A DNA stretch of 64,000 nt. Source: Lineus longissimus. Taxonomy: Eukaryota > Nemertea > Pilidiophora > Heteronemertea > Lineidae. The notes under the pieces are model-generated. The model was not told where the DNA came from. It saw only the letters and a list, made by a program, of their open reading frames with translations, and made no database searches. This document shows positions 1 through 10,900 of the stretch, one piece after another. Location of the stretch: the NCBI RefSeq assembly GCF_910592395.1, contig NC_088314.1, positions 17,147,998-17,211,997 of the forward strand, written 5' to 3'. The number at the start of each line of letters is the position of its first letter. The first letter of the stretch is position 1. Made by a program: the position numbers and the translations under genes.

Positions 1-1
1 C

Positions 2-766
2 AAACGCGCGCCGTGGTGGGGAGGGTTCTTTGAGCGCATGATTGGAATGACGAAGATGGCCATCATTAAAACTCTAAGAAGAGCGCGAGTAACACTGGAT
101 GAACTGACAACCCTTGTCACCCAAGTAGAAGGCATACTAAATGACCGACCCCTCACGTACATTGGTGACATGGACATCACTGCCCCTCTGACGCCAGCAC
201 ACCTTCTCCACGGGAGACAGATAACAGGACTTCCGTACGAAGCTACCGACTTGGATGAACTTGCTGATCCGAACTTTGGAGATAGTCTTAACAAACGCGC
301 TAAACGACTGGCGGTACTGATTGATCACTTTTGGCAACAGTGGTCATCGGAATATATCCCTTCGTTAAGGGAGAGACATATTCGATCGAAGCGCGGTCAT
401 CGCGAAACCCGCGTAAAAGTTGGTGAAATCGTCCTAGTCCACAGTGATGAAACCAAAAGGGTCAATTGGAAGATCGCTAAAATTGAACGCCTGATCTATG
501 GTCAAGATGGTATCGCACGTGCCGCACAAATAAAAACATCATCGGGAGTGACTAACCGCCCAATAGCGCGCCTTTATCCTCTTGAAGTCACTGCCGCTGA
601 AACTGCGCCGATCGCTGCCCAGGTTCACGAGAAACACAATGAAGCCCAGCAAAACACAATGCAACAGGCACCTGTAAACAACAGGCCACCAACACGCAAT
701 GCTAGCAAGAACGCCAGAAATAAGATAATGCAATGGGCAAACGTACTTAATGGCAAAGACGATTAA
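2..766 (+). CDS. BEL/Pao retrotransposon pol, integrase C-terminal part (5' end outside window)
   Basis: The frame is open from base 2 and ends in TAA at 764-766, so only the 3' end of a longer pol is visible. The start reads APWWGGFFERMIG, which in Pao/BEL polyproteins lies in the integrase catalytic core just ahead of the last acidic residue. It continues with TQVEGILNDRPLTYI and then the C-terminal DUF5641-type domain (ending RPIARLYPLEV). The tail after residue 190 is Gln/Asn/Thr-rich. In an intact element this enzyme inserts the cDNA into chromosomal DNA. The frame has no break in the visible part. What follows (814 onward) behaves as the 3' LTR of the same copy. Family assignment rests on motif recognition; assignment to BEL/Pao rather than Gypsy is secure because of the WWGGFFERM block. 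Confidence 0.88.
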   Translation, partial: KRAPWWGGFFERMIGMTKMAIIKTLRRARVTLDELTTLVTQVEGILNDRPLTYIGDMDITAPLTPAHLLHGRQITGLPYEATDLDELADPNFGDSLNKRAKRLAVLIDHFWQQWSSEYIPSLRERHIRSKRGHRETRVKVGEIVLVHSDETKRVNWKIAKIERLIYGQDGIARAAQIKTSSGVTNRPIARLYPLEVTAAETAPIAAQVHEKHNEAQQNTMQQAPVNNRPPTRNASKNARNKIMQWANVLNGKDD

Positions 767-813
767 ATGATACGTGTTATTTAGTACGAGTGACGAAGTT
801 GCAGTTCAGGACA

Positions 814-1243
814 TGTTATTTAGGGTGTGGCACAACGAGAAAACTGATCCATAGGACAATATACATGTAATAACAATGTAATGAATATCCGTGTGAACGC
901 GTCACAAGAATTCATATTAGTGCGTTATATAGGACTCTATAGTAGATCATACTACAAACTCATTATTGTCATTCGAACTGTCTCATGCACACTATATTCT
1001 GTGCCTTTAGCTGATTGAAATAGGACTTTAGAAATTTGACTACATATACATTGTACTTCGAATTAGTACAAGTCTGCAAGTCTCATATATACTTTGTAGT
1101 TTTCGCAATCTCCACAGAGCAATTTAGAGATCCGGTTTGAATACAGGACACTTTAGAATTCAAGTTAATTGATCTTGGCATAACTACGGTGTAATCTTTC
1201 TAGTTTATGATTGTTTACTCTAGGACTTTAAAGTAAAGGTGGC
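814..1243 (+). repeat. BEL/Pao 3' LTR, left part
   Basis: About 50 bases after the pol stop the sequence has TGTTATTTAGGG, a plausible LTR start (TGTTA is usual in BEL). A second candidate start with the same TGTTATTTAG lies at 775. The LTR is interrupted at 1243 by the 12.1-kb transposon and resumes at 13397. I cannot prove the 5' edge because the other LTR lies outside the window. Confidence 0.5.
1238..1243. repeat. Target site duplication of the 12.1-kb transposon, left copy
   Basis: The hexamer ggtggc directly precedes the left terminal inverted repeat and recurs at 13391-13396 directly after the right one. Confidence 0.75.
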
Positions 1244-1568
1244 TATGGGCGGTTATTACCGCAAATAAAGACAAACCAAAGCAAAGACACTTGTGTAGCA
1301 TATCAAGGACACGTAGATTGATACTCCTGGGTGGTTATTACCGCAAATAAAGACAAACCAAAGCAAAGACACTTGTGTAGCATATCAAGGACACGTAGAT
1401 TGATACTCCTGGGCGGTTATTACCGCAAATAAAGACAAACCAAAGCAAAGACACTTGTGTAGCATATCAAGGACACGTAGAATGATACTCCTATGTGTGC
1501 CACATCAAAGACATCTGGACCATACATCACGTCAAAGATAACGATGCGAAGTCAACAGGCGGCGCCAC
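1244..1568 (+). repeat. Left terminal inverted repeat, containing three 82-bp tandem units
   Basis: Units starting at 1247, 1329 and 1411 each begin GGGYGGTTATTACCGC and are 82 bp apart. The inner part ends in GGCGGCGCCAC. The same order of variants (GGGCGG, GGGTGG, GGGCGG) appears in the right copy read on the minus strand. Confidence 0.92.
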
Positions 1569-1604
1569 TGTAATTGCTGTTAGATCAATAAAGTTTATCT
1601 TCAA

Positions 1605-3555
1605 CGACAAATTCAAATTCAAATTAGTTTATTAATCAAAAGGCCCGGAGGGCAAAGGTACACATGGTACAATAGAAATACAATGATTTTGATTGAAAGT
1701 ACATAAGACATACAAAGGATACATGACAAAAGTAACAATATAAAGTCTACTACCGGGGTCAAACCTGGAGTAGATACTAGTAGGTGGGAGAGAGGAGGTC
1801 CTTATTTTATGCGATCAGAAAAGCATTTCTGTAAAAATGATGATAGCTTCTGACAAATTCCAGGGTCCTCATTTGAAAGAAGCCAGATAAACTTATTTCC
1901 TGGTGAGAGACCTGAAAAGTTGATGTTGTTCTCATTGATAACTGAGAAAAGATCGTTCCTTGAAGCATCATATTTTGGGCAGACAGTTAGAAAGTGAACC
2001 TCGTCTTCTATTGAAGTCCCATCACAAGAACACACCCTCTCTTCAACTTTAAGTTTTTTGTATCTACCTCTTTCAATGGCTAGATCGTGACAGCTAATGC
2101 GGAAACAACAAAGGGATCTTCTTAAAGAAAAACTTGAAATTGAAGTCAGATATTTCTCACAGCAGAGTTGCGTTTTGAAGGACCTATAAGTGCGTAATTT
2201 GTTTTTAGCATTTGGATTCCGAGAATCATCCCAAATTTCTAGCTTCCACTTTCTGTAAAATTCTTCACCTAATTTATGAACAAGACTGGAGGTTGAAACA
2301 CTTTCAGCATTGTTTGCATCCAGATTCAGACAACCACAAATAAATTTTATACAAGAAAACCAAGACTGTTTTCCTTTGTTGTCTAGATCCTTACTAACTT
2401 GTAAGGCACTGGTTAAAATAGACTTCGAACTAATTTCCCCATCCACTGTGTTGAGAGACAAGGATTCAAGCCTTAGCCAGAAAGAGAACATAGATTTGGC
2501 TATCATTAAATACAGTGGATGTCTGCCCAACTCGCCATACACGGCCAGATTTGTGGCATTTGTGTTAACACCCAGTACATATTTACAGAACTTCATGTGA
2601 AGGTTCTCACAGGGGAGATTTTCGAATCCCTTATCAATCTTAAATTCTCTCTCTCTTTTAACTTTTGAGGACATAGGGTTAAAACATCCCCAAATATCAC
2701 TGCCATATAAAAGTATTGGCTGTATAGTGTGGTCAAATATATGGAGTAAGGTTGAGACATTTGGAAGCTGAGAGCTAAAGATACGCCTTAATTTAAAAAA
2801 AGCTTTAAGGGCTTTGTTATGAAGATCACGCTTTGCCTCAGCAAAAACGCCGGAGGCTTGAAAAGTAATACCAAGATATTTGTATTTACCAACATTTTCC
2901 AGCTGGTGTTGACCAATCATGAAGACAGATTTATCAATTCTTCCTGCCTTATTAAATATGAGAACTTTTGTCTTCTTAACATTTATAGTCATACCCCAAG
3001 AGGAGCAGAAATTATTCAAGCCATTCAAAGCTTTTTGGAGACCGCTGGCAGTTTCTGAGAGTATAACAATATCGTCAGCATACATAAGGCAGTGCAGCTT
3101 GAGATCTTTTAAGGAGACAGGATCACTAGAGTCATCAAGTAGACTTTCTAGGTCATTTATGAAAATCTTAAAAAGATTTGGACTAAGGACATCTCCTTGG
3201 TGTACCCCTATAGCAGAAGGGAAAGAGTTAGATAACTTGTTTGAGGATTTGGCACACAGATTGACTTTTTTATACATTGATTTTATGCTATCATAAAATT
3301 TACCATTTACCCCACTTTGCTTTAGTTTTAAGAAAAGTGCCGGATGGAGAACAGAGTCAAAAGCTTGTTTAAAATCGACGAAACAGGTGTATAGTTTACC
3401 CTTGTTAGAATTAGTATACTTCTCAATCAGGGTTTTTAACACAAACATATGGTCGGAAGTACGCGACTTCTTGGAGAAGCCAATTTGAGCTGGGTTTATA
3501 ATTCTATTTACAGACAAGAATTCTGTTAGCCTATTATTTAATATAGGCAAAACAA
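1605..3555 (-). mobile_element. 5'-truncated non-LTR retrotransposon (LINE)
   Basis: On the minus strand the reverse transcriptase frame is followed by a short 3' region ending in repeated TTTGAA units at 1606-1625, a microsatellite-like LINE tail. The 5' end stops near 3555, inside the fingers part of the reverse transcriptase, as expected for incomplete target-primed insertion. It lies just inside the left TIR of the 12.1-kb transposon and before its integrase gene. Confidence 0.85.
1802..3550 (-). CDS. LINE reverse transcriptase, N-terminally truncated
   Basis: An open frame of about 580 residues with the reverse transcriptase blocks in order: CFVDFKQAFDSV (first catalytic aspartate), GVHQGDVLSPNLF, and LMYADDIVILSE (the YADD catalytic pair). 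These are followed by the LINE thumb (KYKYLGITF) and a C-terminal Cys-rich stretch CSCDGTSIEDEVHFLTVCP like the terminal zinc knuckle of CR1/Jockey-type ORF2. No endonuclease domain is present because the 5' part is missing. The RT and tail are intact without frameshifts, so the insertion is fairly young. The exact clade needs a phylogeny. Confidence 0.9.
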   Translation of the reverse strand: MPILNNRLTEFLSVNRIINPAQIGFSKKSRTSDHMFVLKTLIEKYTNSNKGKLYTCFVDFKQAFDSVLHPALFLKLKQSGVNGKFYDSIKSMYKKVNLCAKSSNKLSNSFPSAIGVHQGDVLSPNLFKIFINDLESLLDDSSDPVSLKDLKLHCLMYADDIVILSETASGLQKALNGLNNFCSSWGMTINVKKTKVLIFNKAGRIDKSVFMIGQHQLENVGKYKYLGITFQASGVFAEAKRDLHNKALKAFFKLRRIFSSQLPNVSTLLHIFDHTIQPILLYGSDIWGCFNPMSSKVKREREFKIDKGFENLPCENLHMKFCKYVLGVNTNATNLAVYGELGRHPLYLMIAKSMFSFWLRLESLSLNTVDGEISSKSILTSALQVSKDLDNKGKQSWFSCIKFICGCLNLDANNAESVSTSSLVHKLGEEFYRKWKLEIWDDSRNPNAKNKLRTYRSFKTQLCCEKYLTSISSFSLRRSLCCFRISCHDLAIERGRYKKLKVEERVCSCDGTSIEDEVHFLTVCPKYDASRNDLFSVINENNINFSGLSPGNKFIWLLSNEDPGICQKLSSFLQKCFSDRIK

Positions 3556-3720
3556 CGCACTTATTTTCATTGTTGTAAGCAACGTGTTTTACATGAAAAT
3601 AGAAATGAACCTGATGAATTTGTTTATAAATTGTAAAAGCGAATAGGGCATAATAAGGCTATTTTGGAATCTGATAGTGATGATATAACTGGGCTTTAGG
3701 CCTAGTCATATAGATTTGGG

Positions 3721-6380
3721 ATGGAGGAGGTAGCATTATTTCTGGGCGATCGCGTTGCTAGAGCCCTAGGTGAGGTCAGGATGTCTCTAGAACAGGACTG
3801 TGCTGTTGAAGAATCGGTGGTTTTTCAACTAGAAAGCCTATTACGTGACAGCATAGATATTTGTATCGGTGATGAGTCGGTAGAAAGGATATCAACCCTT
3901 CTAGCTAGTGCGCTGCAGGAAATTCGGGCTGTGGTTGATAATCAACAAGAAATTAATGGTGAATTGGAGAAGAATGGTCCTGGTGTTCTGCCTTGCAACA
4001 ACCGTGGGCGTGGAAGACCGCGGTTTGACCTTCCACGGGAACAGATAGAGTATCTTTTGAGTAAGTCGTCTGTCATTCCAGTCTGTCATTCAAGCCCTGT
4101 TTGTGTTAGGCACCTAATGTTCGAAACCAAACATTGGCATGATTAGGCCCTACTTGTGAGAACTGTTCACTAGCCTAGTCCGAAGGTTGGTTAGGGTTCA
4201 CTAGTCTGGAGGTCCACTAGTCCGAATGTTCACTAGTCTGATACGATTCAATACCAATACGTTTCAAGGCTAAGCCTAACTCTAACCTTAACCCTAACCC
4301 TAACCCTTACAGGTCGTTCAAGAAAGAAAAAAAGCTATTTCATTTATTTCTAGCTTCGCTACGAACATTTGGACTTGACTAGTGAACCTTATTGAACCTT
4401 CGGTCTAGTGAACCTTCAGCCTAATGAACCTTCGATCTAGTGAGACGTTCCCAGACTTGACTTGTAGCCCTAGCACCATGGAGGTGCTAGAATCAACCTT
4501 TAGAGTATGCGATGGGACAGTCACAGTCTGGTACTATTACAATTGTAGGTGTCTTGACCTACCAGCAAACAGTATTGGTGCGGTATCTATGTTTTAAGAG
4601 TCCCAAACGCGTATTATCTTATATACAAGTAGGCCTACAGAAATAATTACTATTTTATAATAAAAAATCCTACATGAATGCAGCATACAGTTTTCTATTT
4701 TTCACTTCCAGATGAGGGCTTCAAAGTTGGGGATGTAGCAACAATGCTAAACACATCAAAGCGCACAATTGAATATCGAATGAATGAATATGGCCTTTCC
4801 GTTCGGTCCCAGTACACAGACATAGATGATGACCTTCTTGATACAAAGGTTTTTTCAGTGTTGTCACTCTTTCCAAATGCAGGTAACTTTCATGCTTCCC
4901 CTTGAAATTGCATTCATCATAGGCTATTTAGGACCTACATGTATTCTATTTCCTGCTCAACTGGCTACGCTCACTAGGACGTGTGTAGACAAATCTATTC
5001 AATAGTAATTTGGCCATAGTTATCCTGTTACATGTACATGTAACAATGAAGTAATGAAATGATTTAAAAGAAGAAGGTGCAGTAAGATTATAGAGTATTA
5101 AAATGTTTATTTATTTATGTTACATCAGGTTACCGAACCGTTGAAGGGGACCTTCGAAGGCAAGGCATTCGAGTGCAGCAATACCGTCTGCGTGCATCGA
5201 TGTGGAGGGTAGATCCCAATGGTGGTACTGTACGTAGAATACGCAACATTCGAAGGAGAAAATACAGTGTCAAAGCACCGCTGTCTTTGTGGCATATAGA
5301 TGGACATCACAAGCTCATTCGGTAAGATATTAAAGATAATGTACTGGTACATGTAATACAGAAGATGAGTACCTTATAAGAAATAAACATACCCCAGTCA
5401 TTCCTTTTCTTATTTCAGATGGAAGTTTGTCATTCATGGAGGCATTGATGGGTACAGTCGCCTAATCGTGTATTTGAGATGCCACACTGACAACAAATCT
5501 GCAAGTGTTCTCAAAGTCTTTGAAGAGGCAGTGGAAAGGTGGGGATTACCATCCCGAGTACGAGCAGACAAGGGTGTTGAAAATCGGGATGTTGCCTTCT
5601 GCATGCTTTCCCACCCACTGAGAGGCCCTAATCGTGGATCTTTCATTTCTGGCAGAAGTGTCCATAACAGCAGGATAGAAAGATTGTGGAGGGATGTGTA
5701 TGCAACGGTGGTTTCATTGTTCTACAACCTATTTCATCATTTGGAGGACCTTGCTTTGTCCTGACAATAGAATTGACATGTTTTGCCTGCACTTTGTGTT
5801 TCTGCCTAGAATAAATCGAACATTAGAAAGGTTTCAAGATGTTTGGAATAACCACAAGATAAGGACTGCAGAGAACCGAACACCCAGGCAACTGTTCATC
5901 AGAGGCCTCACAAATATTCGTGGTGATCGGTACCACATTGCAAAGGAGTACTTTGAAACCCTTGATCAGGTAAGTTGCAATGAAAAATTAGTATTGATGC
6001 TATTCCTTGATCAAATTAATAGATACTTGTAAAGTGCCTATCAAAAATAGATAAATATCTATTATATGTAGTCAAAAATAGATAAGGCGAGCGAGCTTAT
6101 CTATTTTTGATGATGTCATACATTGATGTACTGTGCTTTTTCCTTACAGGAATCTATCCCCCACTATGGATTGGATATGAATGCACCTATTCCAACTGAG
6201 CCTGAGGATGACGTATCAAATGCAGTTCATGTTGATGCGGTGGATTTGCCACTTTCTGACGAAGAGAGGACGGGACTTCAGGAACTGTTTGATCCTCTGG
6301 ATCCGCATGATTCATGTGGTATTGACACATACCATCATTTAAAGATGCATGTTACACATCACTTATCCACTGGAGAGTGA
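3721..6380 (+). CDS. DDE integrase-core transposase-like gene, five exons, frameshift in exon 4
   Basis: Exons inferred from GT-AG sites that keep frame: 3721-4060, 4712-4882, 5129-5321, 5419-5969, 6150-6380. Exon 2 encodes a helix-turn-helix-like block ([16 protein letters not shown]) that could bind DNA. The catalytic core follows: [17 protein letters not shown] (first Asp), RADKGVEN (second Asp) and [11 protein letters not shown] (Glu), i.e. a complete D-D-E set. The last exon is acidic. Around 5745-5762 the frame shifts by one base: one frame stops at 5762-5764 and the other picks up family-like sequence ([20 protein letters not shown]). This may be a real lesion, an unrecognised small intron or an assembly error. 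The gene lies inside the inverted repeats with a HECT gene facing it, so it is the likely transposase of the 12.1-kb element. Confidence 0.8.
4150..4450. repeat. Foldback of CTAGTGAACCTT-type units with interstitial telomere-like repeats, in intron 1
   Basis: Units related to TTCACTAGTC on the left (4166-4240) recur in inverted form as CTAGTGAACCTT on the right (4380-4442). The centre (4270-4312) has CTAACCTTAACCCTAACCC, copies of the metazoan telomere unit TTAGGG read on minus. It looks like a small foldback element or a telomere-repeat scar. Confidence 0.55.
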
Positions 6381-7533
6381 ACATTGTTTTGCAGACACGT
6401 ACATGATACAAGGAGTACTTATCTACTCCTGATGATACACATTTTAAAGATATTCCAGATAGGCTTATGTCTCTGATATCTATGTTTCAGTTTTGTCATT
6501 GTTTGAGTTTTTTTCCCTTCTAATCCTATACATTGGTGGAAAAGCATCTACTTTACACTTTCTAAAGTTCCCTCTAAAGTTATAACCTAAAACGAAATGG
6601 CCAGGGCCATTGTGCTCACCTCTCATATTAAAGAGAAACTGTGACCTTGAAAAGTTGATCAAATCAAAAACATAACTGTGTGATATGTCATGTATCATTA
6701 TTAGATGTAACTGATGATAAAGCTTGGTGATGTTGTTCTGTAGCACTTTTTCTGCTCTTAGTTTTATACCGGACCTAAATTTGGTATCCCAAGTGTTAAT
6801 GTACCAATTTTCAGGTCCACAGTACCAGTAGGCTACGAAACGTGCCCTGCTAACAGACTATTATGACGATGACAGATGCTTCGGTATAAGATATACTCGC
6901 CTCCTCTGAGGTGAGCTTACATGTACACACAAATAAAATTGAGAAAATAGACTACATATGAAATTCGAACTTGACTATCAGCCCGACAATGAATATATAA
7001 TTTGAACACATGAACAACAATACTTTTATCAAAAATATATAAAAGCCAAGTACCGGTAGACAGAACAGAAGTACTACCGGTGCAACAGTCACCACTTCAC
7101 TAACAAGTCTACCGGTACTGATAAAATTTGAACTCTACTACCCGTAAATGAATAAGATGATGTATACAGAAATTCAGTGATGTCAAAAATATCACAATTT
7201 CGAAATTTGGTTGGAATTTCAATGGTATAAAGGCTATCATATACAGACCTGGAAAAAAGTTTCTTGGCCAGATGACTGACTGAAGTCATCAGGTCAGAAA
7301 TACAAGTTTAAATTTTGAGTCCACCAACTAAGTACTCTCATATTAAAGAAAGAAAGAAACCTTACTTTGCATGGATAAAGTGATCCCTAGGCAGCAGTAG
7401 CTCTGCAAAGTAAGGTATCTAACTGAACATGTTGAATTATTGAATTGATAATTATTTGAGGACTCAAAACTAAAACAGGTGGCCAAAAAGCTTCTTTACA
7501 GTACTGTTTCACAACAGGAGCTCTTAGGATTAT
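6381..7533. other. Intergenic spacer between the convergent transposon genes
   Basis: No coding segment recognised. A stretch at about 6640-6760 (around GTGATATGTCATGTATCAT) recurs in the same orientation at about 9480-9600 inside a HECT intron, so it is a dispersed repeat. Several CTACCGGT motifs lie at 7050-7120. Confidence 0.5.
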
Positions 7534-7852
7534 ACTACATCCCAAAATTATCTGTCGCAAACGTTTTGGCTTCTGCTGTCAAAACTACTTGGCCAAGTAA
7601 CTTTCAGTAAAAATTCCCATCCCGGCAGCAATTTTGTGTACATTCAATGCATACAAACTGGCTCAACGGAGTGGGAATTTTTACTGAAAGTTACTGAGAC
7701 AGATCTGTGAATACTTTATCTACGCTGCTGAAACTCAGCATCATAATTGGCCAGGTTTTATAGGTGAATAAAATTCAAACTTCAATGAAATTGGCCTAGT
7801 AGTTTTGACAGCAGAGGCCAAAACTTTTGCGACAGATAATTTTGGGATGTAG
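7534..7852. mobile_element. Foldback / miniature inverted-repeat element, about 320 bp
   Basis: ACTACATCCCAAAATTATCT at 7534 is matched in inverted form at 7833-7852, and the match continues inward through GTTTTGGC and CTGCTGTCAAAACTACT. A further inner pair (AACTTTCAGTAAAAATTCCC near 7600 and its complement near 7672-7694) makes almost the whole unit a long hairpin. No coding capacity. Confidence 0.75.
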
Positions 7853-7946
7853 TCTAGTCATTGAATAGTTACAGGTTCTTCATGGTATTTTTGAAATTAT
7901 GATATTTTTTTCAAGATATTTTGTCCACATCACTAAACCCTGGTAG

Positions 7947-10900
7947 TTAATCTTGAATAAAAGTGTCAGACACAAAGCTCAAGTCAAAGAGCTGAGCCAT
8001 GTCTTCATAATTCCTGACAGTTAGGTCAGTGGCCCTTGGAATTGGCAGCTTGAGGATATTTGCACATGTTGAAGATGTGCACAGCATTGAATTAGAATTG
8101 ACAAACACAATCGATGGTGTTGGAGCAAATCCAAACACAGGCATCTGTGGGCAACCCGTTGTGTACTGAAGAATTCTCTCTAACGTGATTGGCCTTCTTT
8201 CTCCAGCTGAAAGTAAAGATCAAAGCTTTATAATGATTTCCATTTCCTCTTCTCTTTCATTTAAACACTCTTCTCCATGATTGAGTAACGTCCATTTTGT
8301 TCGCAGGAATCAATACTCCCAGGTCAGATATCGTAGGTGGCACATGGCACATAGTGTTTAAAAGGTGACAACCTCTGTTAAACAAACTTACGTTATTTCA
8401 ACATTCAAAGACATGGAATGATTGTCAATTTAAAAACAAAATATTAGAAGAAATATTGTGGACACTAACCCGCCACATCCCTCAAGTATTTTACAAAGGT
8501 AGCAAATGTTGCTACTTCTCTTGTTTTCATGTTCGTCCCTTCCTCCGAATATATTGGACGAAATATATCAATGAATGTGGCCACTTTCAGTTTTGGTGGA
8601 GAAACTTTGGTGCTGAGGAAATTTGCCACAACAGGCTTTGCATCCATCAACTGCAAAGACAAAGATGACATGCACTGTACAGCAATCACCTGGCTCAATG
8701 CAATTCAGGAAACTTCACTAATCAAGAAGACAAAAATTCATGATAAAACGTCCTAGAAATGATTCTTCATAAATATAATACCCGGTATTTAATACTGAGT
8801 ATGACCTAGGTACCAATTGTATGGGTACAAACTTTCCAGGTGCCAATTTTCCAGTTTTCATGTTACTCCTGCAGGGCTCCGACTTGACGGTTAAAGAACT
8901 GTAGCCAGTTTGGATGTTTTTGACAATAGTAATACTTTTATGAGGCAGATAAAAAACTGAGAAATTTTTAGCCAATGCCATATTTATCGCAGCCAATGTT
9001 TTGTAGCCATTGGCTCCGTAAACAGGCCTAGCTGGAGCCCTGCCTTGCATTGGGTACAGTACTAATGGTAAGAAACTTCAGAATTATTCACCATATACAT
9101 ACCTGCTTCAGACCATATAGGTCAAAGCCTTCCAAGAACTGCTGTAGTTCTGGGCCAATTTCTCCGATTCCCTTCATTTTCTCTATTTCTTCATCTGAGA
9201 AGAATGCAGGAGGTGGCCCACCCTGCAGAAGTGAAAGAGCTGAAGAAAAGAAATGAAAATACTGTATATTTGGTCGACGGTTGGGCAGTGTCATTGTACT
9301 CACATCTCCCAAAGACAGGTTATTAGAAAAGATAGATCGGAAATGGCTAGCTATCTTACAGTACTATCTAACCAATTAATGCCAATAGTGGCATGCAAAG
9401 GGAGTATAACTGGTCAATATAAGGTCAAATTCAATCAAGATGTCAGTCAAAACATAAGCCGATTTATGCTATTTGACCTATGTTACCTTGACAAGCAGGT
9501 CAAATCAAAAAACACTTAGTGATATGTCATGTATCATCATTAAATGTATCTATGATGAAGATTTTGTGATGATCAAGCCCATGGTTACAGAGGTATAGCA
9601 CTATTTAGCTAGCCTGGTACTATATACTGTTTGATGGGCAAAGACTGCAGTGAAATGATGGAAGATCGATGACTCTCACCTGCTGCAATCCCAGCGAATT
9701 TGTATTTGCTTTGTTCTAAGAACAGCTCGTTAATAACCAGGCTCTCCCCTGAACCAAAGATTACGAGCTTGATGCCCTGGAGGAGAAGGGTCAAAAATTC
9801 CCGCCGTGGACCTCCGAGATCTGCAGCTAACTCAGATATGAAGTTTACTTTCATTGGTAGGCGACGATTAATCTTGGAATCCATCAACTCATCGTAGGCC
9901 GACTTCATGACATCATTCCTCGAGACAAAAATGTCCAACACCTCTCCGTCCATGGCCATTGTCCTGTCCTCATCAACATCGAGGGGTCTACCAACAATAA
10001 ACTTGTCCCTGAACATTTCAAGGATAGTTTCCTTATTTTCTGAAGCTTCACTGAAGTATAAAAAGTCAATGATTATGTAGGAATGAAGAAATTTCTTTAC
10101 CCCTACACACTGCTATCATCACCCCCCCCCACCCACGTTTAATTGTCATACATTTTGCTGAATTATTTATTGTTCACTTACATGCCATCTATGATGGTCT
10201 TCACTGACCATTCTTCGGGTACATCAGGCACACTTTCAATCTCAGTCTCCTCGGGGGTATTCAATGGTGGGGTGGGGTCAGTGTTCATGTCATCAAAGTC
10301 CTAAATAAATAGTAAAATAGTGTAATAATCTCCAATACACCTATTATCAGAATGTTTTTAAGCAAATAAGACAAGAAACAGTCAGCAAGCTAGCTTCCAC
10401 CAAGTAAAATTATAAAAGAGCTTTGAGTTGATAATAACGCTAATAATTGAGTTCATTATTATGTAACCTACTGAGGGAATCTTCAATTGTTCACAAATGA
10501 TTGTTCACAAATGATTCTTTAAATGCAGCCTAAAAGTCAAGAGTCCCAACACCAAGAGATATGATTCTCACCGTGCATGAAATCATGTGGTCACGTATGG
10601 CAGTAACATTGACCAATACGCCACATGTTCGACAGATTTCCTGGTCTTCTTCATGTTGCTCGGCCTCGTGGAGAAAACTAATCTCCTCCTGCATTGGTCG
10701 CAGGTACAACCGGCTATTGGTACTCGCTGCCATGGCCGTCATTTTTTGAATGGAGAATGAACCAGTATGAATGACTTCTAATATGGTCCTACTTCCTTCA
10801 CGGGGTTTCAACACTTCAAAACCACCGCCACTTTCTAGGAGGGGAAATACACTGGAAAGAAGAAATTGTCAGCATTAAAAAAATTATAACACCATTTCAC

